Positions 1 to 7,855 of a stretch of 39,112 bases of DNA are shown piece by piece. The stretch's first letter is position 1. Each line of letters opens with the position of its first letter. Below the pieces are notes generated by a model. The model did not search any database and had not been told where the DNA came from. It was given only the letters and a program-made list of their open reading frames with translations. A program made the translations under genes and the position numbers. This stretch comes from an uncultured Holophagaceae bacterium (lineage in GTDB: Bacteria; Acidobacteriota; Holophagae; Holophagales; Holophagaceae), in the NCBI GenBank assembly GCA_903927605.1, contig CAIYNT010000238.1:1-39112 (forward strand), written 5' to 3'.

Positions 1-123
1 ATCCCCGTCAAACCGCTGGGGCAGTTCCCTGTGGTAGCCCCGGACTCGCGAGCCGGATGCGGGTCGCGAGCGGGCAGCCCGGTGGGCTGTCCCGAGCGGG
101 GCACCCGCACCGGCGAGCACCAT
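1..123 (-). pseudogene. Degenerate partial copy of the neighbouring glutaredoxin 3' end
   Basis: Plus-strand bases 1-46 match bases 262-307, inside the 3' part of the glutaredoxin gene, at about 39 of 46 positions. Translated on the minus strand they give RGYHRELPQRFDGD, against RGYHKELPQRLDGD in the intact gene. Upstream in the same frame a VLAGAG stretch resembles VLVGGT, but the two blocks are separated by a longer Arg/Ala/Gly-rich stretch than in the intact gene. The CxxC half is absent, because the next in-frame stop is the TGA ending the intact gene. It reads as a 3' duplication remnant running off the window's left edge. It could instead be the end of a divergent longer protein outside the window. 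Confidence 0.4.
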
Positions 124-225
124 GCGCGCGTCTGGGGTCCCGACCATGTGGGTCGCGAACCAGGCTGCGGGGCAGCCTGCGGAGCGGGGCCCCACAGGGA
201 GGGAATCACCCCTGAGTGGGTCGAA

Positions 226-519
226 TCAACCCCTCGCTGCCAGCAGCTCCTCCACTAGCAAATCCCCGTCGAGCCTTTGCGGCAGCTCCTTGTGGTAGCC
301 CCGGACCCAGCGCGTCCCCCCCACCAGCACGAACGGAATGGCCCGTTTCCCGGTCTCGGTCTCGAGCTTTTCGGCAGCCCCGGGCACGGTCTCGATGTCC
401 ACTTTGGTGTGGACGATTTCATGCCTCGTCAGCCAGGCGTCGAGGCGGCGGCAGTCGGGGCACCAGGTGGCGGTATAGACCACCAAGTCCAGACCTGCCA
501 GGTCGTCAATTCGGCTCAT
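226..519 (-). CDS. Glutaredoxin-like thiol-disulfide protein (CPDC motif)
   Basis: A 97-residue single-domain thioredoxin-fold protein. The first strand (LVVYTATWC) leads into the redox motif CPDC at residues 20-23. The TxxIPFVLVGG segment carries the Ile-Pro that matches the cis-proline loop of glutaredoxins. Length and order match the NrdH/glutaredoxin-family proteins that exchange thiols in the cytoplasm. CPDC differs from the usual glutaredoxin CPYC, so the redox partner cannot be told from sequence. A GGAGG-type ribosome site sits 6-10 bases upstream of the ATG. The gene diverges from the lipoprotein gene at 603. A partial copy of its 3' end follows it at the window edge. Confidence 0.85.
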   Translation of the reverse strand: MSRIDDLAGLDLVVYTATWCPDCRRLDAWLTRHEIVHTKVDIETVPGAAEKLETETGKRAIPFVLVGGTRWVRGYHKELPQRLDGDLLVEELLAARG

Positions 520-602
520 GAAATCCTCCGTGACCTGTCATTCTGGATCCTCTGATGCTCCCAGAGCTCAAAACAAAACCCGACGATGTTCGTGGAGACT
601 CC

Positions 603-1202
603 ATGTCCAAGCTGACCTTTCATGCCGCCCTCATCGCCGGATCGGCCCTCTTCCTGTCCCTGGCCTGCAACTCCGGCAAGCCTGACTCCAGCCGGGTCAT
701 CGCCAATGTCGGTGGCGACAAGATCACTGAGGCGGAATTCCAGGATGTGGTGAAGACCCTCTCCCCGGATCCCAAGGAAGCCCAGTCCTTCCTCAGCGAT
801 CCCGCCGCCCGGGACGAGCGCGCGAACCTCGCCAGCCGCATCGCCATGTCCAAGGCCATTGCCACCTATGCCAAGCAAACGGGCTTGGATCAGGATCCCG
901 CCGTCAAGCGCCAGCTAGAACAGCAGGAAGCCAATGTCTACTTCCAGGCCCTCGCCAAGAAGCGCATGCCGACGGCTGAGCCCACCGATGAGCAGCTGCT
1001 GGCCTTCTACAAGGAGCAGGTCGAACGGATGAAGGCCCAGGGTGCCGCCGGCGGCGTGCCGCCCTTCGAGACCGTCAAGGCCCAGGTGGCCCAGGGCTAC
1101 AAGCAGCAGCGGGCGCAGGCCATCAGCCTGGACATCCAGAAGGAGATCAAGGCCAAGGTGCCCATCACCCTGGCCGACGATTACCGGCCCGCGGGGGAGT
1201 AG
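603..1202 (+). CDS. Putative SurA-N-like periplasmic chaperone lipoprotein
   Basis: A 199-residue protein with a signal peptide (MSKLTFHAALIAGSALFLSL) followed by Ala-Cys at residues 21-22, so it is probably a lipoprotein; the lipobox (SLAC) is not perfect. The following VIANVGGDKITEAEFQDVV is the typical opening of SurA/PrsA N-terminal chaperone domains. The rest is charged and helical, rich in Gln, Lys and Ala. No parvulin-type isomerase domain is visible, so a chaperone role is more likely than catalysis. The frame is open from 555, but ATG 603 has GGAG 7-8 bases upstream and begins the signal peptide. A perfect hairpin follows the stop. Confidence 0.6.
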   Translation: MSKLTFHAALIAGSALFLSLACNSGKPDSSRVIANVGGDKITEAEFQDVVKTLSPDPKEAQSFLSDPAARDERANLASRIAMSKAIATYAKQTGLDQDPAVKRQLEQQEANVYFQALAKKRMPTAEPTDEQLLAFYKEQVERMKAQGAAGGVPPFETVKAQVAQGYKQQRAQAISLDIQKEIKAKVPITLADDYRPAGE

Positions 1203-1221
1203 CGCTCCCGTTCGATTCAAG

Positions 1222-1251
1222 CGTCGAGGCCCCCGGACGGGGGCCTCGACG
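1222..1251. terminator. Bidirectional hairpin terminator between convergent genes
   Basis: A perfect 13-bp GC-rich stem (1222-1234 with 1239-1251) closes on a GGAC loop. It lies between the stop of the lipoprotein gene (1202) and the stop of the convergent gene (1274). There is no T tract, so it is an intrinsic terminator of the GC-hairpin kind or an RNA-stabilising structure serving both transcripts. Confidence 0.65.
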
Positions 1252-1273
1252 GGTACCCGATCCCAGGTCCCGC

Positions 1274-1864
1274 TCAGGGTTTCTCGAGTACATCCACGAG
1301 GTTCAGCAGCTCCTTGAGGGCCTTCTTGACGCCCGGACCCTGGTGCTTCTTGTGGTTCTCATCGAGCCGTTTCAGAGCGTCCTGCACCTGAATCAGAGCC
1401 AGGGTGTGCTGGCCATTGTCCTGGTCAGTGAGAGGCCTGAAGCCTGCCGCCACATTGGGGAACGGCTCCCACTGGCCAGCATCCACTCCGGTCCAGGCCG
1501 CCATGACCAGCCGACTCGCCTGGAGCAGGTCCTGCTTGCGAGAGTGGGGCTGGAACCGACTGAGGGTGGAGGAGATGCCAATGGCGCCGATGGCCTGTTC
1601 CTGGGTTTTCATCGTCAACATGGCCTTGAACTGCCTGTCGATGAAGGCTGCCTCCGGATCTGGGATGGTCTTACGCAGCTCCGGCTTCGCCTGCTCCCAG
1701 CCGGCCTTCGCCTTCGCCACCAACCCGCGTATGGCACCGCGCTTCTCGTTGACCAGCGCCGCGGGAATGGCACCCATGAGGTTCTGGACCTGGTCGATGG
1801 CCGGAGAACCCGGGGGTGCCTGAGCGACCACCAGGGCGGGCAGGACGAGAAGCAGCAAGGGCAT
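1274..1864 (-). CDS. Hypothetical secreted protein
   Basis: A 196-residue protein of unknown function. It begins with a short signal peptide (MPLLLLVLPALVVAQA) and a probable cleavage site after AQA. The mature part is helical and charged, without cysteines or recognisable motifs. It contains a repeated-looking KAGWEQAKPELRKTIPDPEA segment and a C-terminal LDENHKKHQGPGVKKALKEL segment. It is probably periplasmic or cell-surface. The ATG has CGGAG 8-12 bases upstream. It is convergent with the SurA-like gene, sharing the hairpin at 1222. The 455 bases between its start and the next protein gene hold tRNA-Phe and tRNA-derived repeats. Confidence 0.6.
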   Translation of the reverse strand: MPLLLLVLPALVVAQAPPGSPAIDQVQNLMGAIPAALVNEKRGAIRGLVAKAKAGWEQAKPELRKTIPDPEAAFIDRQFKAMLTMKTQEQAIGAIGISSTLSRFQPHSRKQDLLQASRLVMAAWTGVDAGQWEPFPNVAAGFRPLTDQDNGQHTLALIQVQDALKRLDENHKKHQGPGVKKALKELLNLVDVLEKP

Positions 1865-1955
1865 GAGTGGACTCCGCGAGGGAAGGCTTTAGTCTAAACC
1901 AGCCAGCCGTATGGATGGGCGATCCCCGGTCCGACTGTGATTTCGATCCCGTCGT

Positions 1956-1970
1956 CCTGGAGACGGAATC
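1956..1970. repeat. 15-bp direct copy of the tRNA-Phe 3' end
   Basis: These 15 bases are identical to 2144-2158, which covers the acceptor and T-arm 3' part of tRNA-Phe. Bases 1942-1970 also form an imperfect hairpin (GATCCCGTC with GACGGAATC) built from the same T-arm sequence. The surrounding 1865-2083 stretch is GC-rich, has no supportable ORF and no recognised motif. Confidence 0.6.
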
Positions 1971-2083
1971 CCCTCCTCCGGCGCTCGCGCGCCTCCCCCG
2001 GGCCGCCCGAACGCCAGGGCCGCTTCCCTCGTCGGACGCGATGCGTCCTCCTCGCTCAAAACGCAGCCCAAGCGTTCTGTGAC

Positions 2084-2161
2084 TTCGATTCCGTCTCTCC
2101 AAAGTATTTGGCCCCCGAATTCGGGGGCCAAATACATTTGGTGCCTGGAGACGGAATCGAA
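2084..2161. repeat. Extended inverted repeat joining tRNA-Phe 3' end and its terminator
   Basis: Bases 2084-2097 are the exact reverse complement of 2148-2161, inside the T arm of tRNA-Phe. Between them lies the perfect terminator palindrome. The two arms (2084-2119 and 2120-2161) therefore form one nearly continuous inverted repeat, interrupted by about six extra bases next to the CCA end. This is seen directly; its origin is unknown. Confidence 0.7.
2104..2135 (-). terminator. Palindromic terminator of tRNA-Phe
   Basis: A perfect 32-base palindrome with 16-bp arms (GTATTTGGCCCCCGAA and its complement), centred on GAATTC, lies 3 bases after the encoded CCA end of tRNA-Phe in its direction of transcription. 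It is followed by TTT on that strand. This is a strong hairpin but with a minimal T run. Confidence 0.7.
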
Positions 2162-2214
2162 CCGCCGACACATGGATTTTCAGTCCATTGCTCTACCGAC
2201 TGAGCTACCCAGGC
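2139..2214 (-). tRNA. tRNA-Phe (GAA)
   Basis: A 76-base cloverleaf is readable on the minus strand. The acceptor stem GCCTGGG pairs with TCCAGGC (G-U at the base). The D arm is GCTC-AGTCGGTA-GAGC. The anticodon loop CTGAAAA gives anticodon GAA (Phe). The T arm is GGCGG-TTCGATT-CCGTC. The discriminator A and CCA end are encoded in the DNA. It stands alone between a secreted-protein gene and a plus-strand gene and ends at a palindromic terminator. Confidence 0.95.
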
Positions 2215-2319
2215 GCGAACGATCATCGTATCAGGCGGGTCCGCATTTTCAAGTGCCGGAGGGAAGGGGATTGGTGCATCCTCTAGGGTCCGAGTGCTGT
2301 CTCATCGAAGAGGTTGGTC

Positions 2320-3000
2320 ATGGCCCGTCCCACCAAAAACCGTCAGATCCAGGTCCAGAAGCCGGCGCAGAGCCTGGCCCATTTCCAGACCAAGTACAAC
2401 CAGGGGCAGGAAGAGGACGCCGGCCTGGTGAAGCCCATCCTCATCGGCGTCGCTGCCGTGGTGGCCGTGGGCCTGATCATCGGGGGTTGGAGCGCCTGGC
2501 AGACCTCCACCGCCGAGAAGCACGAAGCCGCCCTCGCCGCCCTGCAGATTGAAGTGGAAGGGGACGGCATCACCCCCGTGCCTGCGGCTGAAGTCGAAAA
2601 GCGGATGCGCGAGCGCCTGGGGCGGCTGGAGACCCTGGCCAACGCGGCGCCCTCGTCGCGGAAGGCCGCCACAGCGGGCCTGCTGGCCACCTGGCGTCTG
2701 ACCCTCGATGGCAAGGAGCAGGCTCCCGCCAAGGCCGAGGATGCCTGGGGCCAGATTCGCCTGGCTCAGCGCGCCCTTGCCCTGGGCCAGGTCCAGGACG
2801 CCCATGCGCAGCTGGATCCCCTCCGCGCCAAGGCCACCCCCGGCGAAGCCTGGGCCGAAGCCTTCTGGCTCAGCCAGCTGGACGTGGACCGGCTCGCCGG
2901 GGATCGCGCCCAGGCCCTGAAGGATCTCGCCGAGTACAAGGCCCGGTTCAAGGGCCGTGGCGATGCCTCCACCCTGGAGAACATGGTCCAAAGCATCTGA
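2320..3000 (+). CDS. Membrane-anchored helical-repeat (TPR-like) protein
   Basis: A 226-residue protein. A basic, Gln-rich cytoplasmic N-terminus (about 38 residues) precedes one membrane helix at residues 39-60 (ILIGVAAVVAVGLIIGGWSAW). About 165 residues of Ala/Leu-rich amphipathic helices follow, as in the YfgM/TPR-like anchored proteins that bind periplasmic or envelope partners. No catalytic motif is visible. ATG 2320 is preferred to the in-frame TTG at 2314 because GAAGAGG lies 6 bases upstream of it. The next gene begins 17 bases after the stop, so the two are probably cotranscribed, although the products show no obvious functional link. Family assignment is by architecture only. Confidence 0.6.
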   Translation: MARPTKNRQIQVQKPAQSLAHFQTKYNQGQEEDAGLVKPILIGVAAVVAVGLIIGGWSAWQTSTAEKHEAALAALQIEVEGDGITPVPAAEVEKRMRERLGRLETLANAAPSSRKAATAGLLATWRLTLDGKEQAPAKAEDAWGQIRLAQRALALGQVQDAHAQLDPLRAKATPGEAWAEAFWLSQLDVDRLAGDRAQALKDLAEYKARFKGRGDASTLENMVQSI

Positions 3001-3017
3001 GCCCAAGGAGTCATCCC

Positions 3018-4322
3018 ATGCGGATGTACGACCTGATCTACACCAAGAAGTTGGGCGGAGCCCTGTCCCCCGAGCAGATCGCCTTCTGGGTGCAGGGCGC
3101 GGCGGACGGCAGCATCCCTGACGAGCAGAGCGCGGCGCTGCTCATGGCCATCTGCTGGCGGGGCATGGACACGGCCGAGACCCTGGCCCTCACCCTGGCC
3201 ATGCGGGATTCGGGCAAGCGGCTGGACCTGTCCTCGATCCCCGGCCTCAAGGTCGACAAGCACAGCACCGGGGGCGTGGGCGACAAGACCACCCTCATCC
3301 TCGGTCCCATCGTGGCGGCGTGCGGCGTGCCCTGCCCCATGTTCAGCGGCCGTGGTTTGGGCCACACCGGCGGCACCGTGGACAAGTTCGAGGCCATCCC
3401 TGGCCTGAAGGTCGAGCTCAGCGAGGCCGAGTTCCTGCACAGCCTCCGCGAGACCCGCTTCGCCAACTCCGCCCAGACCGCCGATATCGCCCCCGCCGAC
3501 AAGAAGCTCTACGCCCTGCGGGACATCACCGCCACCGTGGAGAGCATCCCCCTCATCACCGCCAGCATCATGTCGAAGAAGCTGGCCGGTGGTGCCGATG
3601 CCCTGGTGCTGGACGTGAAGTGCGGCCTCACCGCCTTCATGAAGACCCTGGAGGACGCCCGCGCCCTGGCCCAGAGCATGGTCGATGTGGGCAGCGCCCA
3701 CGGCATGCAGATCCGCGCCCTCATCACCCGCATGGACGCCCCCCTGGGCTGGGCCATTGGCAATGCCCTTGAAGTGATGGAGTCCGTCGAGATTCTCCGC
3801 GGCGAGCATGGTGATTCCGAGCTGGCCCAGCTGAGCTTCCGCCTGGCCGCCGAGATGCTGCTCATGGGCGGCGGCGCCACCACACTGGAGCAGGCCCTGG
3901 CCAGGGCCCAGACCAGCATCCGGGATGGATTGGCCCTGGAGACCCTGCGGCACTTCGTGACCCTGAACGGTGGCGACGCCAAGGCCCTGGACGACTTCAG
4001 CCGCCTGCCCCAGCCCGGCCAGGTGGTCGAAATCCGCGCGGACCGCGCCGGCTATGTTTCCGCCATCGATGGTCGTGCCCTGGGCCTCCTGGCCATGGAC
4101 CTGGGTGCCGGGCGCCGAAACCGGAACGATGTCCTGGATCTGGGTGTGGGCATCCGGGTGCATGTTACGGTGGGATCGAAAATAGAAAAAAACGATAAAC
4201 TTTTCACAGTGTATACAAAACGCGGGTACCAGATCGTCTCCGAGGGCTACTTAAGCACCCTCCAGGTAGTCTCAGATTCTCAATCTGTAAAGACCTGGCT
4301 GCTTGAGACCATAGATTGTTGA
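3018..4322 (+). CDS. deoA: Pyrimidine-nucleoside / thymidine phosphorylase
   Basis: A 434-residue cytosolic enzyme that phosphorolyses thymidine or uridine to the free base and (deoxy)ribose-1-phosphate in nucleoside salvage. The N-terminal helical domain opens MRMYDLIYTKK. The family signature follows: phosphate-binding VDKHSTGGVGDK at about residues 76-87, then SGRGLGHTGGTVDKFEAIPG. The KxxG-type C-terminal domain has the biotinyl-like ending EIRADRAGYVS...VHVTVGSKIEK. Length is usual for the family, and the N-terminus looks closer to Bacillus Pdp than to E. coli DeoA, so substrate preference is open. AAGGAG lies 8 bases before the ATG. The last 50 codons are clearly more AT-rich than the rest. 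Confidence 0.93.
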   Translation: MRMYDLIYTKKLGGALSPEQIAFWVQGAADGSIPDEQSAALLMAICWRGMDTAETLALTLAMRDSGKRLDLSSIPGLKVDKHSTGGVGDKTTLILGPIVAACGVPCPMFSGRGLGHTGGTVDKFEAIPGLKVELSEAEFLHSLRETRFANSAQTADIAPADKKLYALRDITATVESIPLITASIMSKKLAGGADALVLDVKCGLTAFMKTLEDARALAQSMVDVGSAHGMQIRALITRMDAPLGWAIGNALEVMESVEILRGEHGDSELAQLSFRLAAEMLLMGGGATTLEQALARAQTSIRDGLALETLRHFVTLNGGDAKALDDFSRLPQPGQVVEIRADRAGYVSAIDGRALGLLAMDLGAGRRNRNDVLDLGVGIRVHVTVGSKIEKNDKLFTVYTKRGYQIVSEGYLSTLQVVSDSQSVKTWLLETIDC

Positions 4323-4539
4323 CCCAGGGCGTGTGTATTGACTCAAAATTAGGTTACAAAAAAATTCAAAAAAAGCAGGGAACCTGTCCTAGTCTAACCG
4401 CAGCACATGAATCTTTGCCCCCCTGGTCCCGAGAACGCGCCGCTCCCCCCCTGGCGGCGACATCCCCGTCCCTGGACTTGGCAAGCAATCCTTCACTCCC
4501 CCCCATGCGGCGTGGCCGCGACACTCAAAGGAGTCATCC

Positions 4540-7500
4540 ATGAGTAGAATTTTCAATCGGCTAGGCTTTACGGCCTTCGCCCTGGTGGCTGCTGCCGGAA
4601 CCGGACTGCTGGCCCAGCAGAGTTCCAGCACGCTCCGCGGGCGGGTCACCGACCCCGGCGGCGCCGGCAAGGCCGGAGTCCTGGTGGCCATCTCGAATCC
4701 CGAGAACGGCGTCAAGCGCAGCCTCCTGACCGACAAGAACGGCTACTTCAACTTCGCCTTCCTGCCGGTCGGCAAGTACGACATCGTCTACTCCTTCCAG
4801 GGGCAGAGCTACAAGGCAAGCCGCAACGCCCTGCTGGGTCAGGAAATCGATGCGGCGTTCAAGTGGCCCGCCACCACGGGCGCCATCGTCGAGGTGATCG
4901 CCGCGGCCGGCGCTGCGCAGACCGTGGATACGTCCACCGCGCAGATCGGCAGCAACATTGATGTCCAGACCCTCTCCGACCTGCCCATGGTGTCCCGCGA
5001 CATCAATGCCGCCGCCGTGCTCGCACCCGGCGTCATGATCGTCCAGGGCTCCCAGGTCGACCCGACCAAGAAGTCCAGCACCTACATCATGACCGGTGAG
5101 GGCATGGGCCGCGGCACCAACTACGCGGTGGACGGCGCGGACAACAACTCCACAGACGTGGGCGGCTACGTCCTGCCGATTCCCATCGGGGCGGTGCAGG
5201 AACTCCAGGTCGTCACCAACCAGTTCAAGGCCGAGTTCGGCCGCTCGACAGACGGCTTCTTCAACATCCTGACCAAGAGCGGTTCCAACGAGTTCAAGGG
5301 CGAGTTGACCGCCCAGTACACCAACCAGAGCATGCGTGCCCGCAGGACCGACGAGGGCGTGAAGGGCACTGATGGCAATGGCGTTTACGGGGCCACCGTG
5401 TCCGGTCCCATCCTGAAGGACAAGCTCTTCTACATGGTCAGCGTGGAGCAGACCATTGGTGAGCAGAACCCCGTCTATTCCTTCAGTCCCTACTCGATCT
5501 CCCTTCAGCCGGGTCTTGGCGGCATCTCCTACGACTACTACAAGAGGAATGTCTATTCCAAGGTGGACTGGAACGTCAGTGCCTCGACCAACCTGTCCTG
5601 GACCTATGGCTACTACCAGGACCAGACCGCCAATCAGCCCTTCCCTCGCACTGATGCCTACCTTGGCAACATCCTGACGAACACCCTGGGAACGGGGCAG
5701 AACCAGACCTGGGCCACGGGCCTCAAGGCCACGGTGGTCTTCGATTCCGTGGTGTGGGAAAGCAACCTGCACTTCTTCAACTACAACAACAAGATCCGGC
5801 CCTCCGGCTCGGGCCCCTCGGGCACTACTGAAACGGCCTTGTTGGACGCCGGCACGAAGAACTTCCCCCGCCCTGATACCAACAACCTCGGCTGGGGCGG
5901 CCAGGATCCCAACGCCTACCAGGGCACGGGCATCGAGCGCACCCAGTGGAAGAACGACGTCAGCTGGGTCCGCGGCGACCACAACATCCGGGCCGGCATC
6001 GACCTGACCCACAACATCTACCGCCCGACCACCCTCTTCTTCCCGGAAGTGGGCATCTACTACATGACGGTGGCAGGTGCTGGCATCAACTATGTGAACG
6101 GCTGGAACAGCACCATCAACCCCAACCAGAACGTCCTCCAGGCTCGCTTCATCGCCCCCAACGGGGAAGCGGGCACCACCTGGAATCAGTACTCCGCCTA
6201 CCTGCAGGATGACTGGACCGTGAATCCCAAGCTGGCCCTGTACTTCGGCATCCGTGCCGACAAGGACACCAAGCTCGACTACCTCAAGGGCTTCGACTCC
6301 ATGTACGCCCAGATCCGGGCCAACACCCTGGCGGCCAGTCCCACGGCCGATCCCGACTGGAACTCCGGCAAGGCCCCCCGGGCCAAGACCTATGTGGATC
6401 CCCGCTTCCAGGCTGTCTACAAGCCGCTCGGCGACGACACCCTGGCCGTCAAGTTCGGCGCTGGCATGTTCACCGCCCAGGTGATCGACAACGTCACCGG
6501 CTTCTCCCGCGGCCTGGGTCTGCCCATCAACGGCCTGCCCAACCGGGCCCGCAACGCGGCGGCCTACGCCTACAATGGCAACAACCCCGGCACCACCTAC
6601 TTCGTGGCCCCCAATTTCAATGCGGGCACGGTCATTGGCAATGTGGGCACCCATGCCATCACGCTCCCCTATGCCTTGACGCCCTACAACTACGCGAACA
6701 ACGTGGGCGGGCTGCGGGACTACTTCCGGAACACCGTGGCTGGCTGGCTGACCCCCGCCACGGCGGATACCAGCGGCAAATCCCTCATCGCCAGCGATTT
6801 CGAGTACCCCCAGACCACGGCCTTCAACATCGGCGCGGCCTACCGCATGAATAGCCAGCAGGCCGTGGAGGCCAACTTCCTCTACTCCAAGACCACTCAC
6901 ATGACCGCCTACATCGGCGCCCTTGATGGCAGTGGTCCCAAGGTCGAGGAATACGATTCCCATGGGAACGCGCTTTCCGATTCGGTGTTCTATTCCCGCC
7001 AGTCGGCCGTGTCCTACCAGCTGCAGCTGAAGTACACCTACAACACCTCCGACACGAACTTCATGTTCAACCTCGTGTGGAAGGACCAGCAGGCCTCTGA
7101 AGGCGGCTCGACCGGCGCCTTCGACGCCTCGGGGAACACCGGCGGTCTCTACGGCGAGGGCGCCCGCTACGCCTGGCAGGACAACCCGACCCGGCGCTCC
7201 GGTGGCACCCCTTCACTCCAGGGCACCTTCTCCTTCACCCACCGCTTCTCCTTCGGGACCGCGGTCTCCCTCCTGGGCCAGTGGCATAGCGGCATGGCCT
7301 ACGACGTCACCACCGGCTTCAGCTCAGCTCCCGGCTATGGTCCGAACGCGTCGACGGATGAATACCATCCCACCGACCTCCTCGGCTACCAGACCGGAAA
7401 ATGGAATCTGCAGCTGGATGCCAAGGTCAGCCAGCTGATCAAGGTCGGCGCCAAGGTGCGTTTCGAGCCCTACGTCGCCATCCAGAACCTGCTCAACAAC

Positions 7501-7656
7501 TATGATTATGGTTCCAACTACGATGGTCAGAAGTATTTGAGTGATGGAACCTACAATGCCGGAACCGGCGTTGGCGATGGCTTCGGCACCCGCCTGCCCG
7601 GCTTCCAGTCCAACAAGCCCCGCTACTGGGCCATTGGCGCCAAGGTTACTTTCTAA
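4540..7656 (+). CDS. Oar-like TonB-dependent receptor with carboxypeptidase-regulatory domain
   Basis: A 1038-residue outer-membrane protein. Signal peptide at residues 1-25 (ending GLLAQ). A carboxypeptidase-D-regulatory/Cna-B-like domain follows at about 29-105 (LRGRVTDPGGAGKAGVLV...GYFNFAFLPVGKYDI). Next is a TonB plug (about 115-240: LSDLPMVSRDINAA, AVDGADNNSTDVGG, QVVTNQFKAEFGRSTDGFFNI), then a large beta-barrel ending in the aromatic terminus AIGAKVTF. This architecture is that of the Oar-like receptors expanded in Acidobacteriota, thought to import large substrates such as saccharides or peptides; the ligand cannot be read. AAAGGAG lies 7 bases before the ATG. The 217 bases upstream are AT-rich at first (4340-4380) and probably hold its promoter. 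A strong terminator follows. Confidence 0.9.
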   Translation: MSRIFNRLGFTAFALVAAAGTGLLAQQSSSTLRGRVTDPGGAGKAGVLVAISNPENGVKRSLLTDKNGYFNFAFLPVGKYDIVYSFQGQSYKASRNALLGQEIDAAFKWPATTGAIVEVIAAAGAAQTVDTSTAQIGSNIDVQTLSDLPMVSRDINAAAVLAPGVMIVQGSQVDPTKKSSTYIMTGEGMGRGTNYAVDGADNNSTDVGGYVLPIPIGAVQELQVVTNQFKAEFGRSTDGFFNILTKSGSNEFKGELTAQYTNQSMRARRTDEGVKGTDGNGVYGATVSGPILKDKLFYMVSVEQTIGEQNPVYSFSPYSISLQPGLGGISYDYYKRNVYSKVDWNVSASTNLSWTYGYYQDQTANQPFPRTDAYLGNILTNTLGTGQNQTWATGLKATVVFDSVVWESNLHFFNYNNKIRPSGSGPSGTTETALLDAGTKNFPRPDTNNLGWGGQDPNAYQGTGIERTQWKNDVSWVRGDHNIRAGIDLTHNIYRPTTLFFPEVGIYYMTVAGAGINYVNGWNSTINPNQNVLQARFIAPNGEAGTTWNQYSAYLQDDWTVNPKLALYFGIRADKDTKLDYLKGFDSMYAQIRANTLAASPTADPDWNSGKAPRAKTYVDPRFQAVYKPLGDDTLAVKFGAGMFTAQVIDNVTGFSRGLGLPINGLPNRARNAAAYAYNGNNPGTTYFVAPNFNAGTVIGNVGTHAITLPYALTPYNYANNVGGLRDYFRNTVAGWLTPATADTSGKSLIASDFEYPQTTAFNIGAAYRMNSQQAVEANFLYSKTTHMTAYIGALDGSGPKVEEYDSHGNALSDSVFYSRQSAVSYQLQLKYTYNTSDTNFMFNLVWKDQQASEGGSTGAFDASGNTGGLYGEGARYAWQDNPTRRSGGTPSLQGTFSFTHRFSFGTAVSLLGQWHSGMAYDVTTGFSSAPGYGPNASTDEYHPTDLLGYQTGKWNLQLDAKVSQLIKVGAKVRFEPYVAIQNLLNNYDYGSNYDGQKYLSDGTYNAGTGVGDGFGTRLPGFQSNKPRYWAIGAKVTF

Positions 7657-7719
7657 ATCTTCCGCAATCAGCCACGCTACCTGCGTTTGATTGCCACGCT
7701 TTAAAGTGAGTGCTTCAGG

Positions 7720-7751
7720 AAATGCCGCCCAGTCAATACTGGGCGGCATTT
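7720..7751 (+). terminator. Rho-independent terminator of the TonB-receptor gene
   Basis: A perfect 14-bp stem (7720-7733 with 7738-7751), AAATGCCGCCCAGT against its complement, closes on a CAAT loop. It runs straight into a T tract (TTTTTG). It lies 64 bases after the receptor stop codon. Confidence 0.93.
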
Positions 7752-7855
7752 TTGTTGGGCTACCTTCGACAGCAACCGTCTCGACACCCACTTGGCAGGG
7801 CGTCCCGATGGATATGACTACCCTGTCCCCCTGGCTGCCGGCTTCCCCTCCGGGT

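Noticed and set aside
1889..2173. Minus-strand 94-codon frame next to tRNA-Phe
   Set aside because: It begins inside the tRNA gene and runs through the terminator palindrome; no ribosome site or family similarity.
2766..4163. 465-codon minus-strand open frame over the phosphorylase gene
   Set aside because: Antisense to an intact conserved enzyme; composition typical of a GC-driven shadow.
4338..4366. Promoter starting TTGACT upstream of the TonB-receptor gene
   Set aside because: The -35-like box is good, but no convincing -10 box lies 16-18 bases downstream, so it is not called.
4561..6963. 800-codon minus-strand open frame over the TonB-receptor gene
   Set aside because: Antisense shadow of a recognised receptor; low-complexity Val/Gly/Asp-rich translation without motifs.
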